Positions 36,601-51,600 of a stretch of DNA of 64,000 nt are shown piece after piece. A model generated the notes under the pieces. The model did no database searches. It saw only the letters and a program-made list of their open reading frames with translations, and was not told where the DNA came from. Source of the DNA: Mactromeris polynyma (taxonomy: Eukaryota; Mollusca; Bivalvia; Venerida; Mactridae); assembly GCA_032209605.1 (NCBI GenBank), contig JASFXZ010000001.1, forward strand, positions 12,976,256-13,040,255, in the 5' to 3' direction. The position numbers and the translations under genes were made by a program. The stretch's first letter is position 1. Each line of letters opens with the position of its first letter.

Positions 36601-39600
36601 GCAATTATGTACCTATCCTTAAATGTCTACATTATAAATATTAACGAGCAATATGCATTTTTAGCTCGTCTGTTTTGAAAAAATGAAGAGCAGTTGTCGT
36701 AGCTTAATCATCGTCATTGTCTGTGTCTGTCAAGATGTAAAATATTGTATATAGCTCAGTTTCAGGGAAAGTATAAGTTGCAATGAGAATGTAACCAGGA
36801 GTGTCTGCATCCACTTATGTTGCTCGTCTTCTCGTTTCATATAACTTCTAAGTTTTGAAAGTAAAGCGAATTAGATAAACAACACATTGTCCAAGAGTTG
36901 TAGCTGTTGTAATATAGTTAAGGAAACCAGTTAAAATAGTTTTATTTAAGACTTATTGAGAGTTCACGAACTTCCATTTCTTTGTTAATAATATTTCAAA
37001 TAATTAACTACTTGTTAACAAATAGAGCTGAAAACAAATTCATTCGTGCAGTATGCAATCATCAAATAATAAATTATGCATTTTATTTAAAGAAGTTCTT
37101 GATTAATCTGAAGGCTTTTATTAAACTATAATTAATGGTATTAATTTATATTTCTACATGCTCAAATATCAGATTACTTAAAGCCTGTGTTTGTTTACAT
37201 ATTCATGCTCCGAGCTTATTAAAGTTTATCAAGTGAGTAAATAGTTTAGTTGACTCAAGTTGAAGCCTGTCATTTTCATCCGTTGTAAGATTAAATTTAA
37301 AATAATTGAATAGCTGTCCTTTTAGACTACTGACAATCGTGGGAATTTATAGTTTTTGATTATTGTGTTAAACTCCATTTATTGGAGAAATGTCGTTCAG
37401 TTCAAAACACAATATTCTTTTTGTTTCGTATCAAAACTCATTATATACCTATTTACTCAGATGACAAATTTTTAATGCATGTTTAAATATTTGCCTTTGA
37501 AAATTTGAGTTTTGAAACAAACAATTCAACTTTTGTCTGTAACTTATTATCATTGAAAGTTGTTTGATGCCACGTCCCATATTGTGATGCTTGTTAGAAT
37601 ATGGTGATCTTTACATGCTGGTCAAATTTAGATTACTGTACAATGATATTCTATTTTTCCTTTTCCTATTTAAGTCTTCTTTATGAAATCATGAGACTTG
37701 ATTGTGTCTGCCAATTTGGAAAGAAAATTCTATCGTAAATTCGCTTTGGTCTGTTCAAATTTGCAAGCTTTCATTTTCAGTAAGGATAGCGAAGTCCAGA
37801 TTGATAAAAACCTTGCATTAAAAGCTTAAAATCCGGAGATCCAGAGTTATAGATTCAGATTTTTGTAAAAAAAAGGTTTCTGATTTATATCAGTCAAGTA
37901 GTAGAGATGACACAGGTTATGGATAATGTAAATTTATTGTGTTTATTTATGTCTTGTCATTGATTTATATCTTTCTATTTAGTGGAAATAATTAGATATG
38001 ATGATGATACGAAAATGGCTACAATGTAATTTAGATGATTAAACCCTGTTTTACTTATCTTCGGTTATTCACCCAGATTTTCAGCGTAGTTACATTAATA
38101 CTGTTCGATTTTATTGGTCTACATATTTTTAGTTGTGTTTTTTTTCAAAAAGTTATCTTAGATCTTTATAGAAAAGTATATTGAAATGATGGCAAATAAT
38201 TTGAAAGTATATGGATTTGTTTTTTGTATTAAATGAATGTGTTTTGGTAAATAAATGCTATACTGGATAAACAACACAAGTTACAAGCATTCTCTCAAGT
38301 TATTGAAGATTGCTAACAACTTGTTCAGATTGACCATACAAAAACAACAACAACACAAGTTACAAGCATTCTCTCAAGTTACTGAAGATTGCTAACAACT
38401 TGTTCAGATTGATCATACAAAAACAACAACAACACAAGTTACAAGCATTCTCTCAAGTTACTGAAGATTGCTAACAACTTGTTCAGATTGATCATACAAA
38501 AACAACAACAACACAAGTTACAAGCATTCTCTCAAGTTACTGAAGATTGCTAACAACTTGTTCAGATTGATCATACAAAAACAACAACAACACAAGTTAC
38601 AAGCATTCTCTCAAGTTACTGAAGATTGCTAACAACTTGTTCAGATTGATCATACAAAAACAAAATAGACATATTGTCTGACTGTACAGAAATGCACAAT
38701 GACAAAATGCTTATCAATATTTCATTGTTGAAAAGAAATCATAATCCTGCAATACAATCTGTGCCTTTGTGAGTGTATACATGTGTTTGTATATTATCAT
38801 TTTATAATCAGAAAAAAACAAAAGCTGTAAGAAAATGCTTTATCATGGTGTAAAATAGCACTTAAAAACTCTATTCAAAAGACAAAATGGGCAGTTTTCT
38901 CAATATTTTCTCTATACATCAAGTCTAGTATTTGGCACCTCCTCAGGCTGTAGAGTTATTGATGCACCATTCTGGTACTGTTGTCTGAGAGTTTTGAGAA
39001 AGCATTGTGACAGTAGAGGAACATTTTCCTATGTTATTTTAGAAGAAAAATACTAGATCATGTTTTAAAACAAAACCTTTTTTAAATCAACTGACCGATT
39101 AAACGCTTTCATGGAATTTTTGTCAGGTGAAATCTTGAGTGTACATTGATTTACATATGATATTATACATATTATTGTATGATCATAGCTTTATGTGCCT
39201 CTTTTATTCATATTCAGTTTTCATATGAATCTGGAAAAAGTTGATTGTTCATAAATCGTGACATAAAATTTATTAAACACTCGCTGTCGCTCAGTAGAGA
39301 TAAGGCGTGGGTACCTACTCTTCAAAAACTTAATTGAGTTTATTTTGTTGTGTGAAATTTAGCCGTACTTTAAGTTCGTAAAAACTTCATTATGATCTCA
39401 AGTTTCGGTTAGATTATTGTCTTGAAAAACTTCAAATCTTGAAATCTATGTATAAAAACTTGAGGATTTAACACAAGTGTCTCACCATTACGACGACTGT
39501 TAAATAAATAATGAATTATTGATATTTAAGTTCATAGAATATAAACCGCTTTACAGATTTCTTCACGCCATGCTGTCTAAGAATGTATTACGGTATATTC

Positions 39601-42600
39601 ACAATAATATCTTACAGAAATAAAAATCTTAAAATTTTACCGAAGAAAATTATTTGAAATCCTGGACTTAAAGTTGCATTGCTGGTTCCGTTTTTACATT
39701 TCAAAATTTTTGGTTTTACTGATTTGAATACATTTATATACAGGGGTGTGTTTTTATGCCAAATAGATGTGTGCTAATACATATTGGAGTATTTGTTTTG
39801 GCAGCTATATGCTATTTGCTTGACGATTTATCATGTGACCTGTTTAAAATGAGATTTCATTCTTCAAACATCCTTAAATGTCAAAAAGTAGAGAGAGAAA
39901 TATGGACCATAAATAATAGTGATTGTAATATTGGAACATATGATAGCAACAGTTGTGAGCAAACATATAAAACAGTATTTGTTACTTTCTATGGTCCTTT
40001 TAATGTCACCTTATCATCATGTTAGACCTAGCAACAGACGTCACTGTGTGCAAAAACAAACCAGATGATGAGTTGATTGTTTGTATAACGCCATAATGAC
40101 CTTACCCCGCTCAGATGGATGATTCTGTCTTCACAATGGGTCTGATTAAATGTGGGGTTTCAGATCATTCATAAATGCTGTTGTGTTCCCTTTTCATTAA
40201 ATTATTTTGTTTGTTTTAGTGTGCTTAATATTACTGTGAAGTTTTAATAATAGAGAAAAGTTGTGTTTGCATTAAAACAGGGGCATTTTACTCCCTGTCC
40301 TAAACTAAAATAAATATTTCTGTTAAATTTGTCATGCTTATGGTGCAGTTTTGCTCGTGTTTTGAAGATTAATCCTATGGGACTTCCTTGTATGTGCTTG
40401 TATGTGCTTGTTTCTGGTTTTAGACACAACTTTAGTTCTCGAGCATATTGTTACATGGCAATCAGTCAATGTCAGTTTGAGATGTAATGCTTAAAAGCTG
40501 ATTCTGAATCATTGCTCATGGTCTTTATTTGTCACGGGTCATATTTTTGCAGTATAAATAATCAATGTTTGTGCACTTGTCGCGTTATCTACCTGGAGAC
40601 AAAACTATTACAAGTACTCAGATTGATTCCCATTTATAAATGGAAACAAATTCTCTACTCAAAGCTCAATGTTTTTATCAATTTTAGTGATACAATAACG
40701 AGAAATTCAAAGATTAAAACGTTTATTTTAATACAACTTTATCTGAATATAGTTTCAGATTTTTTTTGGAAATCATCAATAGTTTAAAAGGAAGAAACAA
40801 ATGAAATGTCTATCATACAAATTTAAAGAAAATACCCTGAATTATAGATATTTGGAATAAATGTTTAGATAAGACAAATGATTGTATATTTACAGTGTTT
40901 AAATTAAAACAAAGTTTTAGTATTTGTCTTTATAATGTAGTATAATATTTTTATGGAACGTGGGACCATCCTGATATATTAACAACTGCTGTTGCTGTAT
41001 CAATAGTTGCTGGCAACATGCCAAATGGTTTCCATCTTTATTTTTCTATAAATTATTCAAAGGTTAAATATAGCTATGGGAACAATGTATCTTTGGTACA
41101 TGTAGTAGTATTTTTTGTAGACCTGCCATCAAATGTTTACTTTAGTTGCAGTCGGAGAGTAGAAAATGTCTAAACTGATCAAATCCTTGCTCCCTGATAT
41201 TTTACTACAGTCATAAAATGTTAGATTGACGGATGAGTCATATTTTATTGAAGTATGTCAATCTTCACATATGTAGTTTATATGCTTTATTCAGATCTAA
41301 CTTCAACATAGATTTTATTGGCCCTAGGTATAAATAAACGTGTGGTACCTTGTGATTTAACATTAAAATCGGAAAAAGTGCCCCTTTTAAGTGACTCTTA
41401 CCAGGTGAAGATATTTATGGTCTGACAAGTGAAATGACAAATGAGGTTGTTCTTAATGCTTAATTTGGACAGTAGCCACTTTTGATCATTTTTGTTCGGT
41501 AGATATAGAGCACTAAACCCTATCCTCTATATTTGGTATTTGTCAATTGTGTCATCCAGCCCTGTATTCAGTTACGGCTAACAGTTGCTCACGTTACAAA
41601 ACTGTTCTGTGAATGCAGCCCTGTATTCAGTTACGGCTAACAGTTGCTCACGTTACAAAACTGTTCTGTGAATGCAGCCCTGTATTCAGTTACGGCTAAC
41701 AGTTGCTCACGTTACAAAACTGTTCTGTGAATGCAGCCCTGTATTCAGTTACGGCTAACAGTTGCTCACGTTACAAAACTGTTCTGTGAATGCAGCCCTG
41801 TATTCAGTTACGGCTAACAGTTGCTCACGTTACAAAACTGTTTCTGCTAAAAAGTTCTACAGCTGACTGTTTGTCATTGTGCGTTCATTCCTCTTTTCTT
41901 ATTGATTCAAAGTTTTAATATAAGGGTGAGTTAGCAGCATTTTGATCTTTCAGGGAGGGTGTGTTGCTCCACATTGTTCAGTATTTTTTTAGCTCAACCT
42001 GAGCACATAGTGCTCAGGGTGAGCTTTTAGGATCCATGAATGTCCAAATTTCACAGGAATGATCCTTGGGTGGGCCTCTTTCAATGTTTTATAAATGGTT
42101 CCGGTCTGTTGCAAAAGTAGGTCACAGGAGCTAAAATTAGATTTTAAAAGTGTAAATCTGCTTGTCCCAAACCATAAGGTCTAGAGCTTTGATATTTGGT
42201 GTGTAGCATTGTCTAGTGGTCCTCTTACAAGATTGATTAAGATTAAGATTGCATAAATTATTAAGTTCTGTCAAAAAACATGGCCGCCAGGGGCGTGGCT
42301 GTGTTCCCTATATATGTACATAGGGGAAACTATAAATGACATTTCCTCCTAAACCACTAGATAGATTTTGATCAAATTTTGCAGAAATGATCCTTATTTT
42401 TTTGTAAATATCTATTATTTTGTAAATACGAATAATTATTTCGTAAATACAAATAATTTTTTCGTAAAAACAAAGTATTATTTCGTAGAAACAAAATATC
42501 TTTTGGTAAATACAAATCATAATTTAGTAAATACAAATTATTATTTCGTAAAAACGAATCATTATATCGTAAAAACAAATAATTTTTTGTAAAAACGAAT

Positions 42601-45600
42601 TATTATTTTGTAAAAGTGACTTATTTTTTGTCAATATGAATTATTATTTCATAAATACGAAATAGTATTGTGTAAAAACGATTATTTTTTTTGTAAAAAC
42701 AAATTATTATTTCGTCAAAACAAATAATTATTTCATCAAAACAAATTACTATTTCCTAAAAACATCTTATTTTTTTGTAAATATGAATTATTATTTCGTA
42801 AATACGAATGGCAGTGTACTCGGGTGAGCGATATAGGGCCATTATTTCATAAATACGAAATAGTATTTCGTAAACCAATGGGAGTGTACTCGGGTGAGCG
42901 GGCAGGTTTCCCGAAATACGCCGGACCGTCGGCCTCGACCGGTACATATTGACCTGGTCAGGTAAATTTTGAAATGATATAGGACTAAATGACTGGCGAA
43001 AAATATGCTGTCATGATGAATAAATACAAGATATTTATAATAAAATTGTCATTGCAAACTTAACTTCTGTATTTTGCCGTAAACGTGAAGTATTAGGTGT
43101 TAAATCAGAGTTGTTTAACTTTATTTTCACCCGGCACCTGTTCACTATTATTTCTCGTGCTAGCTTCAAACTGTTGAATCCAGTGTTTGGGTTGGTTATT
43201 ACATGCAACAGTATAATTAATTCCATACGATTGCACAGGATTTATTAATGTTCGTTAAATATTTGTGTATAGAAAAAGCAAACACGTTTTTTCGGTTTTC
43301 ACGAGGTGTTATTGTTTCGGACTCAAACGCCCGTGTTCATTTCGCCCCGTGTCATAGCTTTTTTTAGTTTTAGTTTTTACCTGGATTTGTCAGTGTTTCT
43401 GGATTCTCAATTATATTGGTCTATAAGGAAACCCAGTTACCGTTAAGCTATGACATGGTCAAAAAAACAACTTTGTTGAAACAAGGGACAACATAACACT
43501 GAAAAAAAAATACCAACATGAGAAATACATATATGATAACTGCCCTATGCTTATCAAAACTACAAAATTTTGCAATTTTAGTCATTTATGATTTGTGCCA
43601 GTTTTCTACATGGTCTACGGTGGACAGGCAGACAATTTTAACTTTCGGGAAGCCTGTCATGGCCCTCTTGTTTCTGTTGTTGGTTGCTATTTTGTTGGAA
43701 GGACATTAGTATATAAGTACCTGTCACCTTCCTGGAATTCTTCTGTGACTGAGTTTGCAATTTGATTCCCTGTGTGCAGTCAATGTTATATCAAATGGTT
43801 GGCAAGGGATACAATACAAAATGTTCGCAACTGGTAGTATCAACTGAACACAGGGCAGATGTACAAATAAGGGCCAAGACATGTAAATTTGCTCATAAAG
43901 GGTTTTTGGTGAAATGTGGCTGTCTATGTATTGCAAACAATCATCAAAGTAAGATGTTGTATGAAGTTTTCTGTATTTATTTACTTAAATATTTAATGTG
44001 TATACATGTACATCTAAGCTTTCATTTGAGATTCGAATAGAATTTTTTATTGCTGACAATAGATGCTCCAAATGTTATATATTCACGCTGAAAAAAATGG
44101 ATTTAAATTGCATTTGTTCAAATGTTTACTTAGGCATGGTATTTAGTGATTTATATATACTTCAATGCTTGACATAGGCTACAAGTATTGTTCAATAAAT
44201 GATAAGAGAAATGTAGTTATTGGTTAGTAAAGTGCGCTGTGTGTAAATTGTCACATATATATGATTGAAATTTAGTCTTTTGAAGCCATCCTTTAGATCT
44301 CTTCTGGTGCATCTTGGTGGTTTGTTTCATCTTACAAGTTTGTAAATGTACTGTAAATTTTCAAACATTTTTTAAGTCATTTAAAGTTGTTTGTAATGAT
44401 GACTTGTTCTTTTTTAATATTAGAATAAATGCAAACTGTGCTACTGGTGTAGTAGATCTCTTTATCAAACAAAACGTGTCCTTCTTGGTTTGAAACAGTT
44501 TAGTTATGAAGTCGGAATGTCTGACTTTTTTTGTTCATTTATATTACATAAAATATTGAAATTTACTTAGTCATTTTGCTATTAAATTAGTTGTTCCATA
44601 AGGATAAACTGCTGTCTGTTGCCTTATATGGTCACATGAAAATGCTGATTTGACTCCATGATACAGAATATATTCATGAATGAGTTTTTTGGCAGTTTTC
44701 TGGATACTGTTTGTCTGGATTATTGTTGTGTTTCTCCAAGATGTGAAGTACATCCTGTCAGTTCAGTCAGTAGTGCACCTATCAATATTTTACCTAGGGG
44801 GGAAGTCTTTTTTTATATAATTCCCCACCCTAAAGCCAAGCATTTTGTCTAATTCCCCACTTTTGGCATCTGTTAAAAGTTTGACCCAAGTCTATTTCCC
44901 AGGACCCAGATTTGTTGAGCGTATCAAATTCCCACCTGTCTGGAATCGTCTTCTGTCTAAAGTCCTGTGTATCCCCACCTGACTCTCCTGGGGAAAAACT
45001 TTGATAAGAGTATTAGAACACTCTAGCACCTGCCAATCTGGCAGGCTTAAGTTTGAATCCTGAATGAGGAGTATGTTAATTGTGACAGTTGGACTGATGA
45101 ATATACAGTAAAACCTCACTTAAAGACCACCTCAATAATAAGACCACCTAAAAATTAAGAACACAATTTTCTAATATGTTTTCACTAATTTACTCTGTAT
45201 TCAACCTCAATATTAAGACCACCAGTTTTCAAGGGTCCCATGGGTGGTCGCATTATTGAGGTTTTACTATACATCCAAGTAATTTGTCCTCAACCTCTGA
45301 TTCACCAAGGAAGCTGTCAATTGCTTGTGGAAGAAACTGGTTAGTACTGGTTGGTTACAAAGCCAGGAACACTGTCAACTGATTGCCATAGATAAGTGAA
45401 ATACTGTTGAAAACTACAACACAACAGAAATGAGAGAGTAAGTATTTTTAAATCTTTTAGGATGTTGTTTTTAATTTCTTTTCTTCTTCAATGTCCCTTT
45501 GAATAATTGAAAATGTGTCTGTATATTACAGATGAAACGAGAGGGCGAGATGTCACAGCCAGGTATGCTCGGCAATTGTCTTACAATACAACAACTACAT

Positions 45601-48600
45601 ACCGGAAATGTTGAGGGTGCTGTGCAACAAGACATTTATCCAAGTAAGTCATTGCTTGTCGCAGCAGTTTATAACATCACACTGTCAATTGTATGTGTCG
45701 GTAAGTTTGATGATACTGAAGCCAAAAATAAAAGACTTGTTATAAAAAATGTGTACCAATTGAAACTAAACTACATGTACAATGCTATGGGAGATTTAAG
45801 CTTAGTTAAAAAGATGTTAACAAGTCATAATGGTTAATGTTAATGAAAATGTGCAAGTCCAACATAATTATTTATGTCTGATCATAGACAAACATTTCGA
45901 GGTTAAGAATGGATAACTGTGAAAGAAATAATTGTTTTAATAGGTTTTGTTCAATGTATTGGAATACAGAAATGATATTTTAATAATTTCCAGCGGGTGA
46001 ATAAATCTACTAGAAATAAATTGCCTTGTAAACCTTAGTAGTAGTAATTAATACTGATGTAATAAATGTACAGGTTAATTATGGGGCATGCCCTTAGACT
46101 CATTTTTATTGTTTCATCATAGACAGTTAATAAGGAGATTTTAATATTAAAGCAATATACTGTTGTAAAGTTACAACAATTACGTACAAATGTCTGGAGA
46201 AAAACAAGCATATCTGGTTGATCAGTGCTGAATACACCTTGATTGACAATTCTGGTGTTGGAACACGTTCTTGTTTGTGACGTCAAGTGTTATTCTACCC
46301 CCTTGTTTATTTAATTCAACTGTTCAATATAACACTGTATGAAGTAGTACAAAGAAATTTACTTTTTCAAATCGCAATGCATCATTGATTCCATTCTTAA
46401 CAGACTGGCTGAAATATAAAACCACTGATATCTTTATATCAAGTAAAAACTGTTTATTCTTCTTTTTTTTCGGTTCATTGTTCGCCAAAATATGGTATTT
46501 TTCTTCTTACTCACTATTAAGTATTTTTCTGACCTTAAAATTTGTATTGAACTAATTTCTAAGATATATGAGACCTGTTTCTTTTTCCTGAAAAAAACCC
46601 ATATTATTGCTGTGTAAAACATTTATTTGATAAATGCAAACAATAAATACTTCATTTTCATGATGAACTGAGAAACACCTAGAAATTAGTTGTATAAGAA
46701 ATAAATACATATTTTCAAAATACCTGTGCATCTTGTAAAAATCTTAATTTAGATTGTGAGTTGATTGTTTGCCGTGTTTGAGTAGACACTTAAAAGTCTT
46801 GTTTTGAATTTCACAGATAAGGAGTAAAAATTCAGGATTTTTTTGATTCAGTTTTGGGAATTTTTTGTCTTTCTTTCTGCATGAATGTTTTGTATAATTA
46901 TTTAAAGAAATACCAGTCCGAGACAAAAGTATTTTCTCCAATTTTAGGTGTGCGATCTTGAAAAAAATACAAAAAATGTTTTTAGGTGACATTTCGGTAT
47001 TTCTATCGTTAACTGATTTTAAACAACAGGTTTATTAAAATGAGGCATTTTGTTGTAAGTAATTATCAAGGTATTGACTTGCGGTTGATTTTTGGTTACA
47101 AACATTACGCCGAGGACAAACATGCAACTTCCTACAAAGGCTTACTGAGTCATGTTGTGTCAATTTGCTTAGGAAAATGTCAAGTCATGGGTGTGATATA
47201 TATTTTAAGCAATTATTTTCTCATTTAGAATATTTTCATTTTGCTTTCTGAATCAGAATATCTATTCGTTTTATTAGAGGGTATTTTTTATTGAAAACTA
47301 AATGGTTAAAAAAATTTGTTTTAAAGTTCCAATTAAAGTATACATTACCTTTAGTTAGTAAATGACTTTAATTATGACAAATTAACATGAAAAGTAGATT
47401 ATTGTGCACTTGTGTGAAATTATTGACTCTGTAGAACCAAGCCCATATTTTAAGAAAATAGACTCTTTGTTGTCTCCATTTGAACAGTCAACATTCAATA
47501 GTTGTCTATATAATGTTATGAATAAGAAATTTACAAAGGTTTTATAGAAGTGATGTAAAAATAGTAACATAATCATGATGTTTTGAAAATGCTAACATTT
47601 TTATTTATAGTGCCGTATTTAACAATGCAGTAAAACCTCAGTAATACGACCACCCTCAGGACCCTTGAAAACTGGTCTTATTGAGGTGGTCTTAATATCG
47701 AAGTGCAAAACTTTGAAAATGGACTTGAAAATTGTGTTCTTAATTTTGAGGTGGTCTTATTATTTAGGTGATCTTTAATTTAAGTGAGGTTTTACTGTAC
47801 AATCACCGTACTACGCAAAAGAGATGTATTGTTACATGTATGTATGTATGGTTCGAATCCCGCTAGCGCCATTGACCGATTTTTTGTGTTCCTCAAAACA
47901 TGACGTTATTTTATATTTTACATGTAAAATAGTATTAATTTAATTGACCTTATATTTTACATGTAAAATAGTAGTAATTGAATTGACCTATTTTGTAGAG
48001 AAGATATTTTCAAGTATATTTACAATGATTAGATTTGGCGCCATTCTTATGATAAAAATCACTTGAGGTACATCTTGAGGTCATATAGTTTGCTAAGTTT
48101 TTGTGTACTGTCGAAGCTGTAATATGTCCACCATATTATAATACAGATTTGTGAATTATGAAAAGAAAGGTTCGGAGTTTAAGTTCAATCATGAAGTGTC
48201 CTATAGAACGATGTAGTCACCAAATATTTAAGCATTTCTGAAGTACGACTTGCAAAGAATGCTCAGACGTCATGCAAGCTAATTTAAGTTCTAAGTATTA
48301 ACCATGAATTTTAGGATCTTAAATGATTTTTCTATAATGACAAACACTTTTTAAATATTAAAGTCTTAGATTAGTATTGTAAAGTCATGTATGAAATTTT
48401 CAATCGGTTATCATGCGTAATGCCATGTTGCTGTGTCATGCAAAATTACGGCCTTTAAGTAATACTGTACCTGTCTTATCTATGTTAAATAATCATCAGA
48501 ATTATTGGATAAAGGGTTGAATTCCTTGTTAAGGCTAAGGACCTATGAGGATAGATTTGTAATCAGTCAAATTGTATTGATTTTCAATTGCGTAAAATGT

Positions 48601-51600
48601 CCTTATATAGAAAAACTTGTGTCACAGATTAGGTTGTCAATACTCTCTAATTCTGAATGTTTTCTTGTTCAAAATATATTACCAGTTTATTATGTGACAT
48701 TATTTAATTTCTGGAGAAATATTTGTCTTATTTGAATAAATATCTTAATGTATAAATTATAAGAAGGTTTCTTAAAGATACAAAATATGGATTTATCTGA
48801 CAGAAAACGTTTGAAAATGAATGCTGAAAAATTATCAAAAGGCCAAAAAATATTATTGAAACTATTTATGGCAAAAGTCTGTGATCAAAATATCTTGACA
48901 TTAAGAAATGTTTTCACTTGCTACAAACTCCAAGGATGAAGCATATTATCACATCAGGTTCTGTCCTCCAGTATTGATGCCATTATTGTTACATACTTGA
49001 AATATTGATGGATAGATAGACTGATTGATGTCCAGACGTGAGCTCAAACAATCCCATCTTATTTCTGAAAAAAAACGAGTATTAATAGGAAAGACTGTGT
49101 ATACAAGTTGAATACTTCATGCATTCAGACGCAGCCATTCTAATTAGTCTTATGCCATGACAGAGTCCATCAATTTGAAACAGCCTTATAATATAGGTGA
49201 ACAAAAAAAAACTGATCTGCTATGTTCAATGTAAATTATTTTTTTTACCAAATTGTATAAATATGTACAGGAGTCATTTAAGACAGTAAGACTGATATCA
49301 CAAACTTAATTTAATGTTTTGCTCTTATATTCAACCTCAATAATAAGATGACCTCAAAAAGAAGACCTGTTTTCAAGGCTCCCTTGGGGGTCTTATTATT
49401 GAGGTTTAAAAGTATATAAATGGCCATTTTAGACAGTGCCCTTCACTAATAGTTCACTTTGTACGTAAAGGCATATCTTGTAATGAGTACTTTCATTGCT
49501 CTGAAGTAAATGTTCACTTATTACTTTGGGGAATATACCTTTACAAGTACAGAAGAGAGTTTCGTAACAGTTTTATAGGTAGTTTTCTCTAGAGCAACCT
49601 TCCAAAAATACCTCCTCAAACTGGTTAATTATTCTATATATTCTTTTAATTATTCTATAAAGTCTATTTATAGAGAATCGCTTATTTGTCTGAGTAAACG
49701 CATGTGTTTAGTTAAATACAAAACAATTATGCTGAATACTAAATGATTTATAAATATGTAATATCATTGTTGTTATTGATGGTCCTGGTGGCTTCTTTTA
49801 GGTATTTTGTCAGAATATAAATAATTTTGACAACAAAACATACATTGAAACAATTTGGCATATAAGGAAAAAATATGGAAAAGAAATGATATTGTCATCA
49901 AATAAACCGTAAAATATTTGAAAAACGAAACTGAACACGTAAGAAAATCTTAGTAAGTTTTTCTTCCTTTACCTTATTACGTTAGTACTGTGAAAATACA
50001 AACAAACAGTATAATGTTAGATTCATTATATGCATATTATATTATAATATTGTTTAATTGTTTCAGATTATGGTCTAGGTGGTCCATCAGTGATGGAGCA
50101 ATCTCCTATCAATGTCCAAAACAGTCCAATGAGTGCTATGGACGATTCTCAGAGCTCTGCAGACAAGTAAGACAATCTTTGACATTCCATGTTTCCATTC
50201 AGGCCATCTGTAAAAATTGTTTGTTTGGCAAAAGCCTACCTAGCAAAGTTAGGTGGGTTGGTAGATGTTATTCTAGGCCCAGCTAGCAAAGTTAGGTTGG
50301 TTGGTAGATTCTAGGCCTACATAGCAAAGTTAGGTTGGTTGGTAGATGCTAGGCCTACATAGCAAAGTTAGGTTGGTTGGTAGATGCTAGGCCTACATAG
50401 CAAAGTTAGGTTGGTTGGTAGGTTCTAGGCCTACATAGCAAAGTTAGGTTGGTTGGTAGATGCTAGGCCTACATAGCAAAGTTAGGTTGGTTGGTAGGTT
50501 CTAGGCCTACATAGCAAAGTTAGGTTGGTTGGTAGATGCTAGGCCTACATAGCAAAGTTAGGTTGGTTGGTAGATGCTAGGCCTACATAGCAAAGTTAGG
50601 TTGGTTGGTAGATGCTAGGCCTACATAGCAAAGTTAGGTTGGTTGGTAGATTCTAGGCCTACATAGCAAAGTTAGGTTGGTTGGTAGATGCTAGGCCTAC
50701 ATAGCAAAGTTAGGTTGGTTGGTAGATGCTAGGCCTACATAGCAAAGTTAGGTTGGTTGGTAGATGCTAGGCCTACATAGCAAAGTTAGGTTGGTTGGTA
50801 GATGCTAGGCCCAGCTAGCAAAGTTAGGTTGGTTGGTAGATTCTAGGCCTACATAGCAAAGTTAGGTTGGTTGGTAGATGCTAGGCCCAGCTAGCAAAGT
50901 TAGGTTGGTTGGTAGATTCTAGGCCTACATAGCAAAGTTAGGTTGGTTGGTAGATGTTATTCTAGGCCCAGCTAGCAAAGTTAGGTTGGTTGGTAGATTC
51001 TAGGCCCAGGTAGCAAAGTTAGGTTGGTTGGTAGATGTTATTCTAGGCCCAGCTAGCAAAGTTAGGTTGGTTGGTAGATGCTAGGCCCAGGTAGCAAAGT
51101 TAGGTTGGTTGGTAGATGTTATTCTAGGCCCAGCTAGCAAAGTTGGGTTGGTTGGTAGATTCTAGGCCCAGCTAGCAAAGTTAGGTTGGTTGGTAGATTC
51201 TAGGCCCAGCTAGCAAAGTTAGGTTGGTTGGTAGATTCTAGGCCCAGCTAGCAAAGTTAGGTTGGTTGGTAGATTCTAGGCCTAGCTAGCAAAGTTAGGT
51301 TGGTTGGTAGATTCTAGGCCTACATAGCAAAGTTAGGTTGGTTGGTAGGTTCTAGGCCTAGCTAGCAAAGTTAGGTTGGTTGGTAGATTCTAGGCCTACA
51401 TAGCAAAGTTAGGTTGGTTGGTAGATTCTAGGCCCAGCTAGCAAAGTTAGGTTGGTCGGTAGATTCTAGGCCTACATAGCAAAGTTAGGTTGGTTGGTAG
51501 ATTCTAGGCCTACATAGCAAAGTTAGGTTGGTTGGTAGATGCTAGGCCTACATAGCAAAGTTAGGTTGGTTGGTAGATGCTAGGCCTACATAGCAAAGTT

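Noticed and set aside
39756..40025. 89-codon ORF with a hydrophobic N-terminus and several Cys, resembling a small secreted protein
   Set aside because: Inside a GLIS intron with no upstream promoter or poly(A) evidence; the hydrophobic stretch could be chance in AT-rich DNA.
42368..42592. 74-codon frame of repeated [11 protein letters not shown]
   Set aside because: A consequence of the degenerate 21-bp repeat; overlapping frames on the other strand are equally open.
47840..47885. tRNA gene 3' half (ggttcgaatcccgctagcgcc)
   Set aside because: The T stem does not pair and no D arm, anticodon arm or acceptor partner is found upstream; at most a SINE fragment.
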